From the IMG/VR virus record IMGVR_UViG_3300037628_000762, positions 1 to 44,827 of that record: a stretch of DNA of 44,827 bases; one strand, 5' to 3'. Below, in pieces: positions 31,879 to 40,490 of the stretch. The first letter of the stretch is position 1, and the number at the start of each line of letters is the position of its first letter. The stretch comes from a virus. The notes below the pieces were generated by a model that was not told where the DNA came from, ran no database searches, and worked only from the letters and a program-made list of their open reading frames with translations. Position numbers and translations under genes: made by a program.

Positions 31879-32574
31879 TTACACTACCTGCACCTGTGGC
31901 AGATTGACCGCACTGGACAGAGCCCGCTGCATGTCAGCCAGAGCCTCGGTGTACATCACAAGATTGCTCTCAGCGTTACGATTCTCCTTGCCCTTCCCGA
32001 TGAACGCCGCCTTCAAGGCGATCACGTAATGCCAAGCCAGCGGCACAAAAAGCGGCACGTCAGTGTCAGTATCAAGCACCACGATGTCCGGCAAATACCG
32101 CACTTCCAACACCGCACCAACCGGTGGAGACAGGTCAATAAAGCCCAGGAACCACGTGCCTGCGAACGTACGGTAGAAATAGACCGCGCTTTGCGGAACG
32201 GGGTTGGAAAGGCTGGTCCTCCCCAACCACGCATTCCGCTTGGCAAAGTCGACAATACGAAGCGAGTACGGGGGATCGCTTGCCCCCGTAGCTCGCTTCG
32301 TACAATCCAGAATCTTGCGAATGTCCGTCGCCGGATTGGCTAACCCGTTTTCGGCAGTACCTAGATCGTACTCCCGAGGAGGAGACGACGGCACCGTCAA
32401 CGTCGGTACAGTTTCCGAAACGTTATAGTACGGCGCAGCCATCTCTACCTTACCCACCACGTTGAGATACGCAGTATTGATTAGCCGATCCAACAACCCG
32501 ACACTGAACGCATCCTCTTCCGAGGAAATATCCAGGTAATCGAGCACCGTTGCACGAAGTTCCGCAAGAGTCAT
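31879..32574 (-). CDS. Head-tail adaptor protein (T7 gp11 / P22 gp4-type)
   Basis: A protein of 231 residues. The N-terminus TLAELRATVLDYLDISSE followed by LDRLINTAYLNV is typical of podovirus adaptor/tubular-A proteins, which have a helical ring domain; the C-terminal helix AFIGKGKENRNAES is also family-like. The start at 32574 follows GGAGGTTAGTAAC. It joins the portal to the nozzle. Confidence 0.75.
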   Translation of the reverse strand: MTLAELRATVLDYLDISSEEDAFSVGLLDRLINTAYLNVVGKVEMAAPYYNVSETVPTLTVPSSPPREYDLGTAENGLANPATDIRKILDCTKRATGASDPPYSLRIVDFAKRNAWLGRTSLSNPVPQSAVYFYRTFAGTWFLGFIDLSPPVGAVLEVRYLPDIVVLDTDTDVPLFVPLAWHYVIALKAAFIGKGKENRNAESNLVMYTEALADMQRALSSAVNLPQVQVV

Positions 32575-32595
32575 GTTACTAACCTCCACTCACTG

Positions 32596-33867
32596 CTAGC
32601 CACCGGACGCCGGAGCAACAAAGTCCGCAGTCGGGTACGTATCAATCAGGTCCGTAACGATGCAGTTGGCATTCGGCTTATCACAGACCAACTCCAAATA
32701 CCGCGACCAGGTCGCCTCGTACGCCTCGAAATCCTGCACCCGGTGAAGAACCGCTCCATCCTCGTGCATCCACTCACCCTCACTATCCTGGTAGATCGTG
32801 AAGGTGCTCGTATCGAGGGCAAACAACGTCGCTGCCGGGCAGTGCTTGTCTCGCACAATCGGAATTCCGTTGAAGTCCAGAGCCCGAGCCCAACCATTCA
32901 ACTTCGTCTCACCGGTGAACCGCTTCTGAGCAACCAAGTGGTTCATGAGGTGTGTCCACACCTCATGTGTGGTGATCATCAAGTCGACAGCACCATCAGA
33001 ATGAATGTCAACCAGGTCAACCGCCTCTTGAAGGAGCGCAAGCCACGGATCCTCGGCCGTACCCGCGTCAATCGTCTGACCCTGCCAATATTCGTTCCCG
33101 GCAGTGGCCCGATTGATCCCGCCGTACGTACCGGTCGTACCGCACGCACTGGTCAGACCGTTGAAGACGGCACCATAAGACGACGCCGAAGCCGTAAGCG
33201 ACTGATAAAGGGCAAATGTGTTCTCAGCCCCATTGAACGTCTCTTCGGTCCACTCGGCAACCGTAATCTGGATAGTCTTCGTCGCGACAACAATCGATGT
33301 GATCTTGCCGTACCGAAAACCCGTACCAGTCATCGTACCGTCAGCTATCAGCAACAGGTCAACTCGCTGATTCAAGTGCAGACCCTTGACCGAATCCACG
33401 ATGACTTCAGTTACCCCTGAAGAGGAGTCAACCGTTTGCCCTGTCGGGAAACTCGTCAGTAGCCCGGTTCCATCACCGAAAAGATGAAAGTTGAGCGTAT
33501 TCCGCAACTGCCTCACGAGCGACTTCGTTTCCAAGCTGAACGGCCGAGCCTCCGCTGCGTAGCTCTTCGCCGCCCCCTTCATGTGGGCGGCATCAAGCTG
33601 AATCCGACCGTACAACCGCGAATAGTTGAAGTTCGCCCGCGCAACCTGCTGAGCATCCGCCGTAGGCAAAGCCCCGGTGTCGGAGAAACCGTAACCACCG
33701 GTCCGCCCGGCGTGGAGCGGAATGGAAATCTCCTTACCTTCCGCCCAACTCTCCATGTTACGGCGGAACTTCTGCAAAAGCATGGACTTCAGATTGAACT
33801 GAATCCGCATGTTCGGCTGATACACCGTCCGCAGCATATCACCCTGAGTCGATCTCGTACTGGCCAT
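32596..33867 (-). CDS. Major capsid protein (HK97 fold)
   Basis: A protein of 423 residues. Its position after the scaffold and its sequence pattern (TRSTQGDMLRTVYQPNMRIQ; long helix LETKSLVRQLRNTLNFHLFG; DLMITTHEVWTHLMNHL in the P/A region; C-terminal LELVCDKPNANCIVTDL) fit HK97-fold capsids of podoviruses. No protease gene is near, so N-terminal cleavage is not implied. A strong terminator just upstream probably tunes its transcription, with the gene's own initiation region behind GGAGG. Confidence 0.85.
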   Translation of the reverse strand: MASTRSTQGDMLRTVYQPNMRIQFNLKSMLLQKFRRNMESWAEGKEISIPLHAGRTGGYGFSDTGALPTADAQQVARANFNYSRLYGRIQLDAAHMKGAAKSYAAEARPFSLETKSLVRQLRNTLNFHLFGDGTGLLTSFPTGQTVDSSSGVTEVIVDSVKGLHLNQRVDLLLIADGTMTGTGFRYGKITSIVVATKTIQITVAEWTEETFNGAENTFALYQSLTASASSYGAVFNGLTSACGTTGTYGGINRATAGNEYWQGQTIDAGTAEDPWLALLQEAVDLVDIHSDGAVDLMITTHEVWTHLMNHLVAQKRFTGETKLNGWARALDFNGIPIVRDKHCPAATLFALDTSTFTIYQDSEGEWMHEDGAVLHRVQDFEAYEATWSRYLELVCDKPNANCIVTDLIDTYPTADFVAPASGG

Positions 33868-33895
33868 CGATGGCCTCCTTTCAAAACCAGGGCAA

Positions 33896-33936
33896 CGAAA
33901 AAGGGGCGTGACAGTCCGAAGACCGTCACGCCCCTT
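33896..33936 (-). terminator. UUCG-loop intrinsic terminator before the capsid gene
   Basis: AAGGGGCGTGAC (33901-33912) pairs with GTCACGCCCCTT (33925-33936); the apex is GTC-TTCG-GAC on the minus strand, a classic stable tetraloop, followed by TTT and a pyrimidine/G run. It lies between the small basic protein and the capsid gene. Either it attenuates readthrough or a new promoter follows; no strong promoter is visible. Confidence 0.85.
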
Positions 33937-34005
33937 GTCTGGCGCTCCGGGATTGACAAGGTGTCACGAGCGTTGCAACCCGCCCGTCACACCAGTTCGT
34001 TGCCG

Positions 34006-34134
34006 CTATTTCTTCTTCTTGATCTTACGATGAGTCGCCTGACTCACCTTTTTACCTACCTTCTTGGCATACCGCCCGGCGGCTTTCACGCCCGCCTTGC
34101 TGTATCCGAAGTGCTTACTGCCAACCTTTGGCAC
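34006..34134 (-). CDS. Small highly basic protein, 42 aa
   Basis: A GTG-started frame of 42 residues, MPKVGSKHFGYSKAGVKAAG followed by a Lys-rich tail, directly after a perfect AGGAGG. Small MPKVGxKxF basic proteins occur widely in phages of this type near the head genes; their function is unknown, but DNA or RNA binding is expected from the charge. Confidence 0.8.
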   Translation of the reverse strand: MPKVGSKHFGYSKAGVKAAGRYAKKVGKKVSQATHRKIKKKK

Positions 34135-34151
34135 AACACACCTCCTTTTCA

Positions 34152-34898
34152 CTATCCACCGCGTGCTTTACGAAGATGCTTCTCCGCTTTACGATCGGTG
34201 TCCTGTTCGATCTCTCCATCCGAGAGATTCCAATTGCGCTCCGCGGCGCCGAAAGCTTCGTCGACGTTTCCCGCATTCACACGATTGCCCCTCGGAAGCT
34301 CTTCCGTCTGAGCCGCACTCTTCGGAGGCGGCTCGTTGCCGTTCGTTTGTCCCATTGTTTCCGCCGCCGTCTTGCGGCCCTCGTTTGTTGAAGGTGTGGT
34401 AGGTGCGGACGACGAACTCACATCGTCTTCACGCTCTTCCGCGATCGCCTTGTTGGCCTCGTCAAGAAGGACCTTCTGGAAGTCCTCGTCAGTCAACTTC
34501 GCAATATCCTCACGAACACTGAGCGTGCCGAAAACATCATCCACAACGCGATCGCGCCGCCGGGAGCGTTTTGTCAGCCCCGACTCATCAACGATCTTCC
34601 CGATTGCTCCCTTGATCTCTTTCTGGACCTCGCGCGCTCGAGCAGTCTGCTTGGCTTTCTGATCGTACTCAGTGAACATTGTACGAACCTCATCCGCCGA
34701 CACCATCTGCTTCGGTGGAGCCGACGAAGCCGGAGTCGGAGCCGAAGGCGGACGATTCATGGCGTTCTCAATCCGATCCGCCACCTGTTCTGCAGACAGC
34801 TTGTTATCGCGCAACGTCCTCAAAAGGCGCGCCTCGTCATCAGTTGGTTCAAGACCACCATCCTCACCTACCACATCTTCCATCGTATCTGCTGCCAT
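34152..34898 (-). CDS. Scaffold protein candidate
   Basis: A protein of 248 residues, acidic at both ends, helical in the middle (DEVRTMFTEYDQKAKQTARAR) with Pro/Ser-rich linkers (RPPSAPTPASSAPPKQ and SSSSAPTTPSTNEG). Composition and place between portal and capsid identify a scaffold. A GTG at 34907 would overlap the portal stop (GTGA); the ATG at 34898 has GAGGTGAT upstream and is preferred. Confidence 0.8.
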   Translation of the reverse strand: MAADTMEDVVGEDGGLEPTDDEARLLRTLRDNKLSAEQVADRIENAMNRPPSAPTPASSAPPKQMVSADEVRTMFTEYDQKAKQTARAREVQKEIKGAIGKIVDESGLTKRSRRRDRVVDDVFGTLSVREDIAKLTDEDFQKVLLDEANKAIAEEREDDVSSSSAPTTPSTNEGRKTAAETMGQTNGNEPPPKSAAQTEELPRGNRVNAGNVDEAFGAAERNWNLSDGEIEQDTDRKAEKHLRKARGG

Positions 34899-34903
34899 CG
34901 CGA

Positions 34904-37060
34904 TCACCTCATCCTTGCCGGCCGCCGTGTTGCGGCCACGTTTTTACCGTTACCTCCGGAAGACGACCTCCCGGGTTGCTGTCGCTGTCCCCCTCCTTGC
35001 TGCTGTTGCATCTGCTGAGCTTGAAGCATCCGGGCGACCTCAGGATAATTCGCAAGCAGCGCAATCCGCTCACTGGCTGCGATGATCTGCGGCTCGATCG
35101 CCTTGCGAGCAGCGCCCCGCCAGTGCATCTGAATGTGCTCCTCAAAACGCAGCTCGACCGTTGGGTCGACAGCAAGACGCGACTTGTACTCCGCCATCGT
35201 ACGGAATAACTGGTGCTCGTAGATGTGCAAGTCATCCTCATCACCGCCGGACGGAACAATCGGACTCGTCATTTCGAGCATCGCCTCGTTTTCGTTCTGG
35301 GCGTTCGCTCGATGCTCCTCGCGCGGGTCAGTCCCCAACGCCACCTCTTCGCCCATCCACTTCCGTACAAGCTGCTGATCTTCAGGCTTCTGCGGGTTCA
35401 GCCACCCCCGCTCGGTGAGCATGTCGATCCGAGCCATGACCGCCACCATGTCAGTCTCGACCCCGATCTTCACCTGCACGTTGAACTCGTACGGGCCCGA
35501 GGGACGCTTGTCCTTCGATAGCTCAGAACCCTTGAACTTGCGAACCTGCGACACGTTGTTCGGACCGACAATCGGAAGCGTCCGCTCCGCATCGACGAAC
35601 TGATAGAGAAGCCAGAGAGCTTGCTGCCCGCCCTTACCCAGCGCTTTCTCATTGATCATCCGAGTCACGGAGTTCGTCCGCACGTCGCCCTGAGTCATAG
35701 CCACGGCATGCTTACCGGACTGCGAGGAAGACTCCGTCCGACCCATCGTGTTCGCGTGGATACCCGCGATGTCCTCCATGTCGCGCCGGTTGATCTCATC
35801 AAGCCGATAGGCATCCGGTGGCAATTGCGGTGGAACCCACGGTTTGATCTTACCCGCCGAAAGAATGTTGCTCGTTCCACTAACAGTCACGATCGTCGGG
35901 GCGTCAATCTCAAAGCCACCATCCACAATCGTGACCAGCTCTTCTTTGACGATCGTTGGGTTGATCGTTTTATGCAGGTGAGCCTCCCGATTGCTACGGT
36001 CCTTGTTGCGAGCGTGCTGAAGGCCCATCAAGTCTTTAGTGCTGCCCCCAGGACGGAAATGCTCGTAGTCCGGCTGTTCTTGAAGTGCAATGTACGGTAG
36101 TCGCCCGTGATCGTACGGATGCGGACCACCATGGATGAACTGATTGTCTGCGACAACCGCGTAGTAACCTTTCGGAACCGTCGCACTCTTCGGACGCCAT
36201 ATCTTGTGCACCAGCACACGATCGTCGGGAGCTGTACCATCAAGCAAATTGTCACCCCTCTGCAAGCCCGCCATCTGATAAGTGTACAGATGATTGTCCT
36301 GCGCACGAGAATCGGGGTTGACGTCCTTGAATTTCTCGCCGAACCGCTCCATTCCCCACTCAATCGTCTCTAACCGAGAGTCGATGATCCAAGCCGCTTC
36401 GTCTACATTCCGACACCCTTCCGGCTCAGTCAGCTCAAACCCAGTAGCAAAATCGAAAACCATATCACCCTTGGCGATGGTCTCCTGATCGGTCGCCTCA
36501 GAAAAGTGCTCTGCGTAGTGCTTCTGCGGATCCCAGGTCGGATTGAGCCAGATAATCCCCGTTGCGTACATGTGCCACATGGCGTCGAGAAGACGGGTCA
36601 TACCGTGAGCTATGCCGCTCGACCAGTAATACTCGAGTAGTTGCGTCGCCAACTTGGCAGCCTGCTTATCATCCGGATCCGGGGTGCGCGGGAAGCAATG
36701 CCAGCCGATCGGTTTGGCGATCACCAAGCCGATCCAGGACATCACGAAACGCTTGAGCATGTTGACCTGCATCGGGAACCGCTCATGCAGGGCCTTCTCC
36801 TGTTTGGATTTCCCCGCCCAAGCGTGCATATCCTGATCAATATGCCGATGCTGATCGTGATCCTCCCAGAAGAGGTGCTGATTCCCTCGCACCCAAGCCA
36901 GGCGCTGCGCAGCTTCACGCTCCCAGATCAAACGGCGCATCTTCCCCGCCTCATACTGGTGCATGACGAAATCGACCATGGCCCGATCGCCGGGATTCTT
37001 CCAGTCGACCTCGTAAGTGGCGTGTGCCGCACCCCGTTCGTGTTGATACTCGCGAACCAT
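34904..37060 (-). CDS. Portal protein, P22 gp1-type
   Basis: A protein of 718 residues. The long portal with a C-terminal Gln-rich barrel-like region (MLQAQQMQQQQGGGQ) and typical wing/stem segments (LKRFVMSWIGLVIAKPIGW, ARNKDRSNREAHLHKTINP) matches P22-type portals. The dodecamer is the DNA entry channel. The gene is preceded by two hairpins in a 183-base non-coding stretch, so it may have separate regulation. Confidence 0.85.
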   Translation of the reverse strand: MVREYQHERGAAHATYEVDWKNPGDRAMVDFVMHQYEAGKMRRLIWEREAAQRLAWVRGNQHLFWEDHDQHRHIDQDMHAWAGKSKQEKALHERFPMQVNMLKRFVMSWIGLVIAKPIGWHCFPRTPDPDDKQAAKLATQLLEYYWSSGIAHGMTRLLDAMWHMYATGIIWLNPTWDPQKHYAEHFSEATDQETIAKGDMVFDFATGFELTEPEGCRNVDEAAWIIDSRLETIEWGMERFGEKFKDVNPDSRAQDNHLYTYQMAGLQRGDNLLDGTAPDDRVLVHKIWRPKSATVPKGYYAVVADNQFIHGGPHPYDHGRLPYIALQEQPDYEHFRPGGSTKDLMGLQHARNKDRSNREAHLHKTINPTIVKEELVTIVDGGFEIDAPTIVTVSGTSNILSAGKIKPWVPPQLPPDAYRLDEINRRDMEDIAGIHANTMGRTESSSQSGKHAVAMTQGDVRTNSVTRMINEKALGKGGQQALWLLYQFVDAERTLPIVGPNNVSQVRKFKGSELSKDKRPSGPYEFNVQVKIGVETDMVAVMARIDMLTERGWLNPQKPEDQQLVRKWMGEEVALGTDPREEHRANAQNENEAMLEMTSPIVPSGGDEDDLHIYEHQLFRTMAEYKSRLAVDPTVELRFEEHIQMHWRGAARKAIEPQIIAASERIALLANYPEVARMLQAQQMQQQQGGGQRQQPGRSSSGGNGKNVAATRRPARMR

Positions 37061-37131
37061 CGGCTATTCCTTCGTCGCGTTTGCCCGGTCCTTGTTCCGC
37101 GCGTCAAGTACCTCGAAAAGCCCAAACAAAA

Positions 37132-37175
37132 GGGGACGTAGCGCCCGGACATTCGTGTCCGGTCACTACGCCCCC
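37132..37175 (-). terminator. Double hairpin with TTCG loop upstream of the portal gene
   Basis: The outer stem GGGG-CGTAG (37132-37141) pairs with CTACG-CCCC; the inner hairpin CCGGACA-TTCG-TGTCCGG is at 37145-37162. On the minus strand CCCCTTTTGTTTGGG follows, so it can act as an intrinsic terminator between the 133-residue gene and the portal. Confidence 0.7.
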
Positions 37176-37195
37176 GTCACAGGCGCGGTGGTAAC

Positions 37196-37230
37196 GGCAC
37201 CTACTGGCCGGTAGCTATCCGGCAGGTGCC
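37196..37230. other. Second hairpin in the portal leader
   Basis: GGCACCT (37196-37202) pairs with AGGTGCC (37224-37230), with inner GCCGG/CCGGC around TAGCTAT. It lies between the stop at 37244 and the terminator-like hairpin. The rest of 37061-37243 holds no gene. Confidence 0.7.
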
Positions 37231-37243
37231 TGCGTTGTTTGGG

Positions 37244-37645
37244 TTAAGTTACTTTTGCATTCGCTCGCCTCCACCGTCGAACCCTACGAGCAAATCGCTT
37301 CCCTTCTAAGTTGACCCAATACCAAAACCCGAACCCAGATGTCAGATTCAAGATGTACGACCCAGCACCAACACACCTGCATCGAATCCAGTATCGCAAT
37401 TCGTAAAAGCCAGGACGATACTTCTCGGGCTCCAACCGACGACAGAGCGACAACCATGCGTCAAAGTCAAAATCCAGTCCGCCGTAAGGAGGACACTCAG
37501 AACGAGGACGCTGCCAGTAGCAGACCTCCTCCGACGAAAGCACCCAATTCGCCGCAGAGGACAACCTCCTGTTAACACGAAAACACACCTCGTCCAAGAA
37601 CGACATAGAACCGTAAGAGCACGTATGACGTTGCAAGAACATCAT
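37244..37645 (-). CDS. Hypothetical Trp/Arg-rich protein, 133 aa
   Basis: The ATG at 37645 overlaps the terminase stop (ATGA). It has scattered Cys (KCxx absent; single Cys at SECPPYGG, RCRCVG) and a basic C-terminus (RFARRVRRWRRANAK). Hydrophobic aromatic stretches (GFGFWYWVNLEG) suggest a beta-rich small domain. Unknown; a packaging-associated factor is possible from its position between terminase and portal. Confidence 0.68.
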   Translation of the reverse strand: MMFLQRHTCSYGSMSFLDEVCFRVNRRLSSAANWVLSSEEVCYWQRPRSECPPYGGLDFDFDAWLSLCRRLEPEKYRPGFYELRYWIRCRCVGAGSYILNLTSGFGFWYWVNLEGKRFARRVRRWRRANAKVT

Positions 37646-39357
37646 TCCACCCGCCCCATCAAAGCCTCCCGAGCCTCGCGGTACTGCATCGCTCTCGTCA
37701 TCGAAACGCTGAACTTCGTACCGCGGCGACGGGCCCGCTGGTCGCTCTGGTACGCCGCGATTGCCGCGCCCGACCGGTCCAACGTAATATCCTTCGCCAA
37801 ATCACACGAGCCGTCAATCAGGTTACTCAGATGATTGATCCCCGACAAGACCTCCTGATCGTCTCCCGCCGTCTCCTCGTCAGTCTTCGGACAACCGCGG
37901 AACTTCCGATGAGGCTCAGTCAGAATGCCGAACTCGGTGAACATCCCGATGAGGTTCGGATCACTATGGTCGGCGACCGTCGTCTCGAACTTCTCACCCC
38001 GAATCCCTTGGACCCATCGGTCGCGGATGTTCGGCGGAGCCTCAACCCAACCCGACATCGCGTGGACCTTCCCGATGAGCTTGAGCGGAGTCACGCCGTT
38101 ACTCAATGCATCGCGGATGTACAACTCGCGATAGACGTAGACCAGGCCGGTCAACCCGCCCCGGGCCGTCGTCACGAGATATCGCAGCGCGTCGCAGGTA
38201 TGATCGTTCTTCTTGACCGGCTTATCAACCTTATCCGGGTCCCACCGATAGCCAAGCATCTCGCGAATCGTCTCCGGACAGTCCGGCGAAACGATCAACC
38301 CCGGCTTCCCGGAAAAGTACGCACACCAGAGAATTGCGTGAGCACTCGGGCCACCACCCCAGTCGACCGCCCGAAAACGAACCGTCTCCCACGGAACCTC
38401 GACACGAGCAACGCAACGTTCACGCGTAAACAGCGGGTAAATCCGCCCCGTAGCGTACTCGAACGCCTCCGCCGGCGTCTCAGGATACTCCTGCTTCACG
38501 GCGACCGACGAGATATGCCGCAACTTCTCAGCCTGGACCTCGTACCAGTCCTGATCTCGACCAGGCCGCTCCGACCAGTGCAGAAAGACCGGCATGAACC
38601 CGGTCGGACCAACTCCGTCTTCGTCGAGCAGCTTCCCCTCGTCACCGTACGTTACCTGCCAGAGATCGTAGAAGTCGCCCTGCGGGCCCGCCGAAGTCGT
38701 CAAGAGGATCAACTGCCCGCCGGCCACCTCGAGCGCCGGCTCAACCGCGGCAAGCGTCTCGCCGAGCATGGGGATTCGAGAAGCCTCGTCGAAGATCGCC
38801 AGATCGGCAGTAAACGACCGGGCCGCGTTCGACGAACCCGCCAGACTGAAAAGCTCAACCTCCTTCCCACCCTCCGCCTCGAAGCGAAGCTCCTCCAGGT
38901 TGTCCGTCGTGATCCGTGGCCGCATCCACGCCGGAAGTCGCTTCAGAATCCACTTCACCCGCCGAATGAACTCCTTGGCATACTTCGTCTGCTGACTGAC
39001 CGTGACGATCGTGAACCGGTGCTCGTAGATGATCCGCCAGACGCAGTAGGCTACCATGAGCCACGTCAGACCAAGTTGGCGACCCTTGAGTGCCATGATC
39101 CACTTGCCGTCAACGAGATGCGGAGCGATACGAGCCTGCCCCTCAAACAGATCGAAGGGAATCTCGCGGCTGGTGGCACGGTCCTGAATCTTGACGTACT
39201 TACTGCACCATCGCAGAAAGCCCTCAACCCCGTAAAGCGGCGAACACAGAAGGTGCTCCATGAACTGATCTCGGTCCATCACCACGCGCGGAGTAACCGT
39301 CGTACTCCGCTTCGGCGGAGCCGCGAGAGTGGCCAGACTGGGGAGGTGAGAGATCAT
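37642..39357 (-). CDS. Terminase large subunit with permuted nuclease domain
   Basis: A packaging motor of 571 residues. ATPase: KGRQLGLTWL (about 91-100, a deviant Walker A), Walker B LAIFDEAS (186-193). Nuclease: motif I AVDWGGGP (330-337), then GLIVSPDCPETIREMLGYRW ... KKNDHTCDALRYLV (353-396), which is normally the C-terminal motif III, and only then VYVYRELY (406-413) and motif II ADHSDPNLIGMF (462-473). The moved block spans 48 codons (about 38158-38301), is in frame, and begins and is followed by GGGTTGAYC at each boundary. The start at 39357 overlaps the preceding stop (TGATG). Confidence 0.93.
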   Translation of the reverse strand: MISHLPSLATLAAPPKRSTTVTPRVVMDRDQFMEHLLCSPLYGVEGFLRWCSKYVKIQDRATSREIPFDLFEGQARIAPHLVDGKWIMALKGRQLGLTWLMVAYCVWRIIYEHRFTIVTVSQQTKYAKEFIRRVKWILKRLPAWMRPRITTDNLEELRFEAEGGKEVELFSLAGSSNAARSFTADLAIFDEASRIPMLGETLAAVEPALEVAGGQLILLTTSAGPQGDFYDLWQVTYGDEGKLLDEDGVGPTGFMPVFLHWSERPGRDQDWYEVQAEKLRHISSVAVKQEYPETPAEAFEYATGRIYPLFTRERCVARVEVPWETVRFRAVDWGGGPSAHAILWCAYFSGKPGLIVSPDCPETIREMLGYRWDPDKVDKPVKKNDHTCDALRYLVTTARGGLTGLVYVYRELYIRDALSNGVTPLKLIGKVHAMSGWVEAPPNIRDRWVQGIRGEKFETTVADHSDPNLIGMFTEFGILTEPHRKFRGCPKTDEETAGDDQEVLSGINHLSNLIDGSCDLAKDITLDRSGAAIAAYQSDQRARRRGTKFSVSMTRAMQYREAREALMGRVE

Positions 39358-39584
39358 CAGTTCAACCTCGGCGAACCCCACTCGCGGCCGATACGCAACG
39401 CGATCACGTGCTGACGCCGCTCGTACTCCACGTTAATGTCCATCAAAGCCTCAGCCTCCGCGTGTTCAAGAGGCTGTCCATCCGCATAGTGGTCGACAAC
39501 CCTCGACACGTAAAACTGATGCCACGATTCCAGCAGCTCGCATGGAATCTCAATCCTCAAATGTGGAGGGCTACTTGGTGGCAT
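39357..39584 (-). CDS. Hypothetical protein, 75 aa
   Basis: Helical, acidic in the middle (HAEAEALMDINVEYERRQ), ATG at 39584 overlapping the preceding gene by 14 bases. It directly precedes the large terminase and could be a packaging accessory; no motif supports this. Confidence 0.68.
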   Translation of the reverse strand: MPPSSPPHLRIEIPCELLESWHQFYVSRVVDHYADGQPLEHAEAEALMDINVEYERRQHVIALRIGREWGSPRLN

Positions 39585-39807
39585 TTGCCGTTCGCTCTAT
39601 AGGAACAGCCCAGATGGCCTCGTACGCCTCACGGTCCGTAACGCGACGTAAAACAGAACCGTTCTCACTCACCCATGCGCCGTTCTCCGGCCAGTTCTTC
39701 CTTCTACGGTATTGCTCCAATGCTTCCCACCTGGGAAGCATAGTACCAGTGAACTCCGCACGGTAATACCGATACGTCGGCTTCTTCTTAGGTTTCGGAA
39801 CGTGCAT
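39571..39807 (-). CDS. Hypothetical basic protein, 78 aa
   Basis: N-terminus rich in Lys/Pro (MHVPKPKKKPTYRYYRAEF), then WPENGAWVSENGSVLRRVTD. The phrase ENGSVLRRVTDREAYEAIW recalls the capsid protein's C-terminal EDGAVLHRVQDFEAYEATW, a striking local similarity. Unknown function; possibly a capsid-related fold or shared peptide. Confidence 0.7.
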   Translation of the reverse strand: MHVPKPKKKPTYRYYRAEFTGTMLPRWEALEQYRRRKNWPENGAWVSENGSVLRRVTDREAYEAIWAVPIERTANATK

Positions 39808-40210
39808 TGCCCTTCCGCTGCTCCATCAACTCAGTCATCATCGCGGCCATCCCGGCGCTCACGTTCTCTGAGGACAAGCCCTGGGCATTGGACTCGGAAG
39901 CAAAACGAAGACGACTGAGCCGATCATACGTCCGCGCCTCGATACCCACCTTCGCATACTCCAACTCCAACTTGACCAGATCACGCTGCCCTTTACGGAC
40001 TGCCCGGGCCGCCTCGATGCCAACTTTCTTGAGTGCCAGATCATCCGAAGTCAACAACGAACGAATCGCCGTCAATTCGTCCAGGCACATAGCGGCGTAC
40101 TCGGTCGGATGCTCTCGCCAACCCAACGCCCGCGATTCGAGAATGAGCGCATGAGCAATCCCGCCAAACGGAGCGTCGGGCTGTACCGGACTGTTCACGC
40201 ACTCAACCAT
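39788..40210 (-). CDS. Terminase small subunit candidate, 140 aa
   Basis: All-helical with a repeated KKVGIEAARAV / AKVGIEARTYDR element and a C-terminal Met/Glu-rich helix (MAAMMTELMEQRKGNARSET). Position upstream of the large terminase, size and helical content fit a small terminase, but no clear helix-turn-helix is visible. The start at 40210 is a best guess; a TTG at 40216 is in frame. Confidence 0.6.
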   Translation of the reverse strand: MVECVNSPVQPDAPFGGIAHALILESRALGWREHPTEYAAMCLDELTAIRSLLTSDDLALKKVGIEAARAVRKGQRDLVKLELEYAKVGIEARTYDRLSRLRFASESNAQGLSSENVSAGMAAMMTELMEQRKGNARSET

Positions 40211-40225
40211 CCTCAATCAGTCCCA

Positions 40226-40468
40226 CTACTCGTCATCACCAAACAACCCTCCAAGCCCACGATCCCACAGCTCGTCAATCAGAGCCTGTGTGCTGTAGCT
40301 GTCCAGGCCGGGCGGGTCCAGAAGGTCGCAACCGCCGAGAAGAACGATCCCCGCCAACGCGCCGATGAAAGCCGTCACGTTACGAACCCACCTATTCCAC
40401 CGCCATGTACCCCTGAACATCAAGAATCGCCTGATCCAACCCACCCATCTTCCGGACAGTAGCGTCAT
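40226..40468 (-). CDS. Small lipoprotein, 80 aa
   Basis: The ATG at 40468 follows AAAGGATTGGTG. A basic, Trp-rich N-terminus leads into FIGALAGIVLLGGC, a lipobox ending at Cys about 47, then an acidic mature tail (DLLDPPGLDSYSTQ...). The long n-region is unusual. An outer-spanin-like role is possible, because holin-type genes lie in the same operon. Confidence 0.65.
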   Translation of the reverse strand: MTLLSGRWVGWIRRFLMFRGTWRWNRWVRNVTAFIGALAGIVLLGGCDLLDPPGLDSYSTQALIDELWDRGLGGLFGDDE

Positions 40469-40490
40469 CACCAATCCTTTCAAAAACTCC

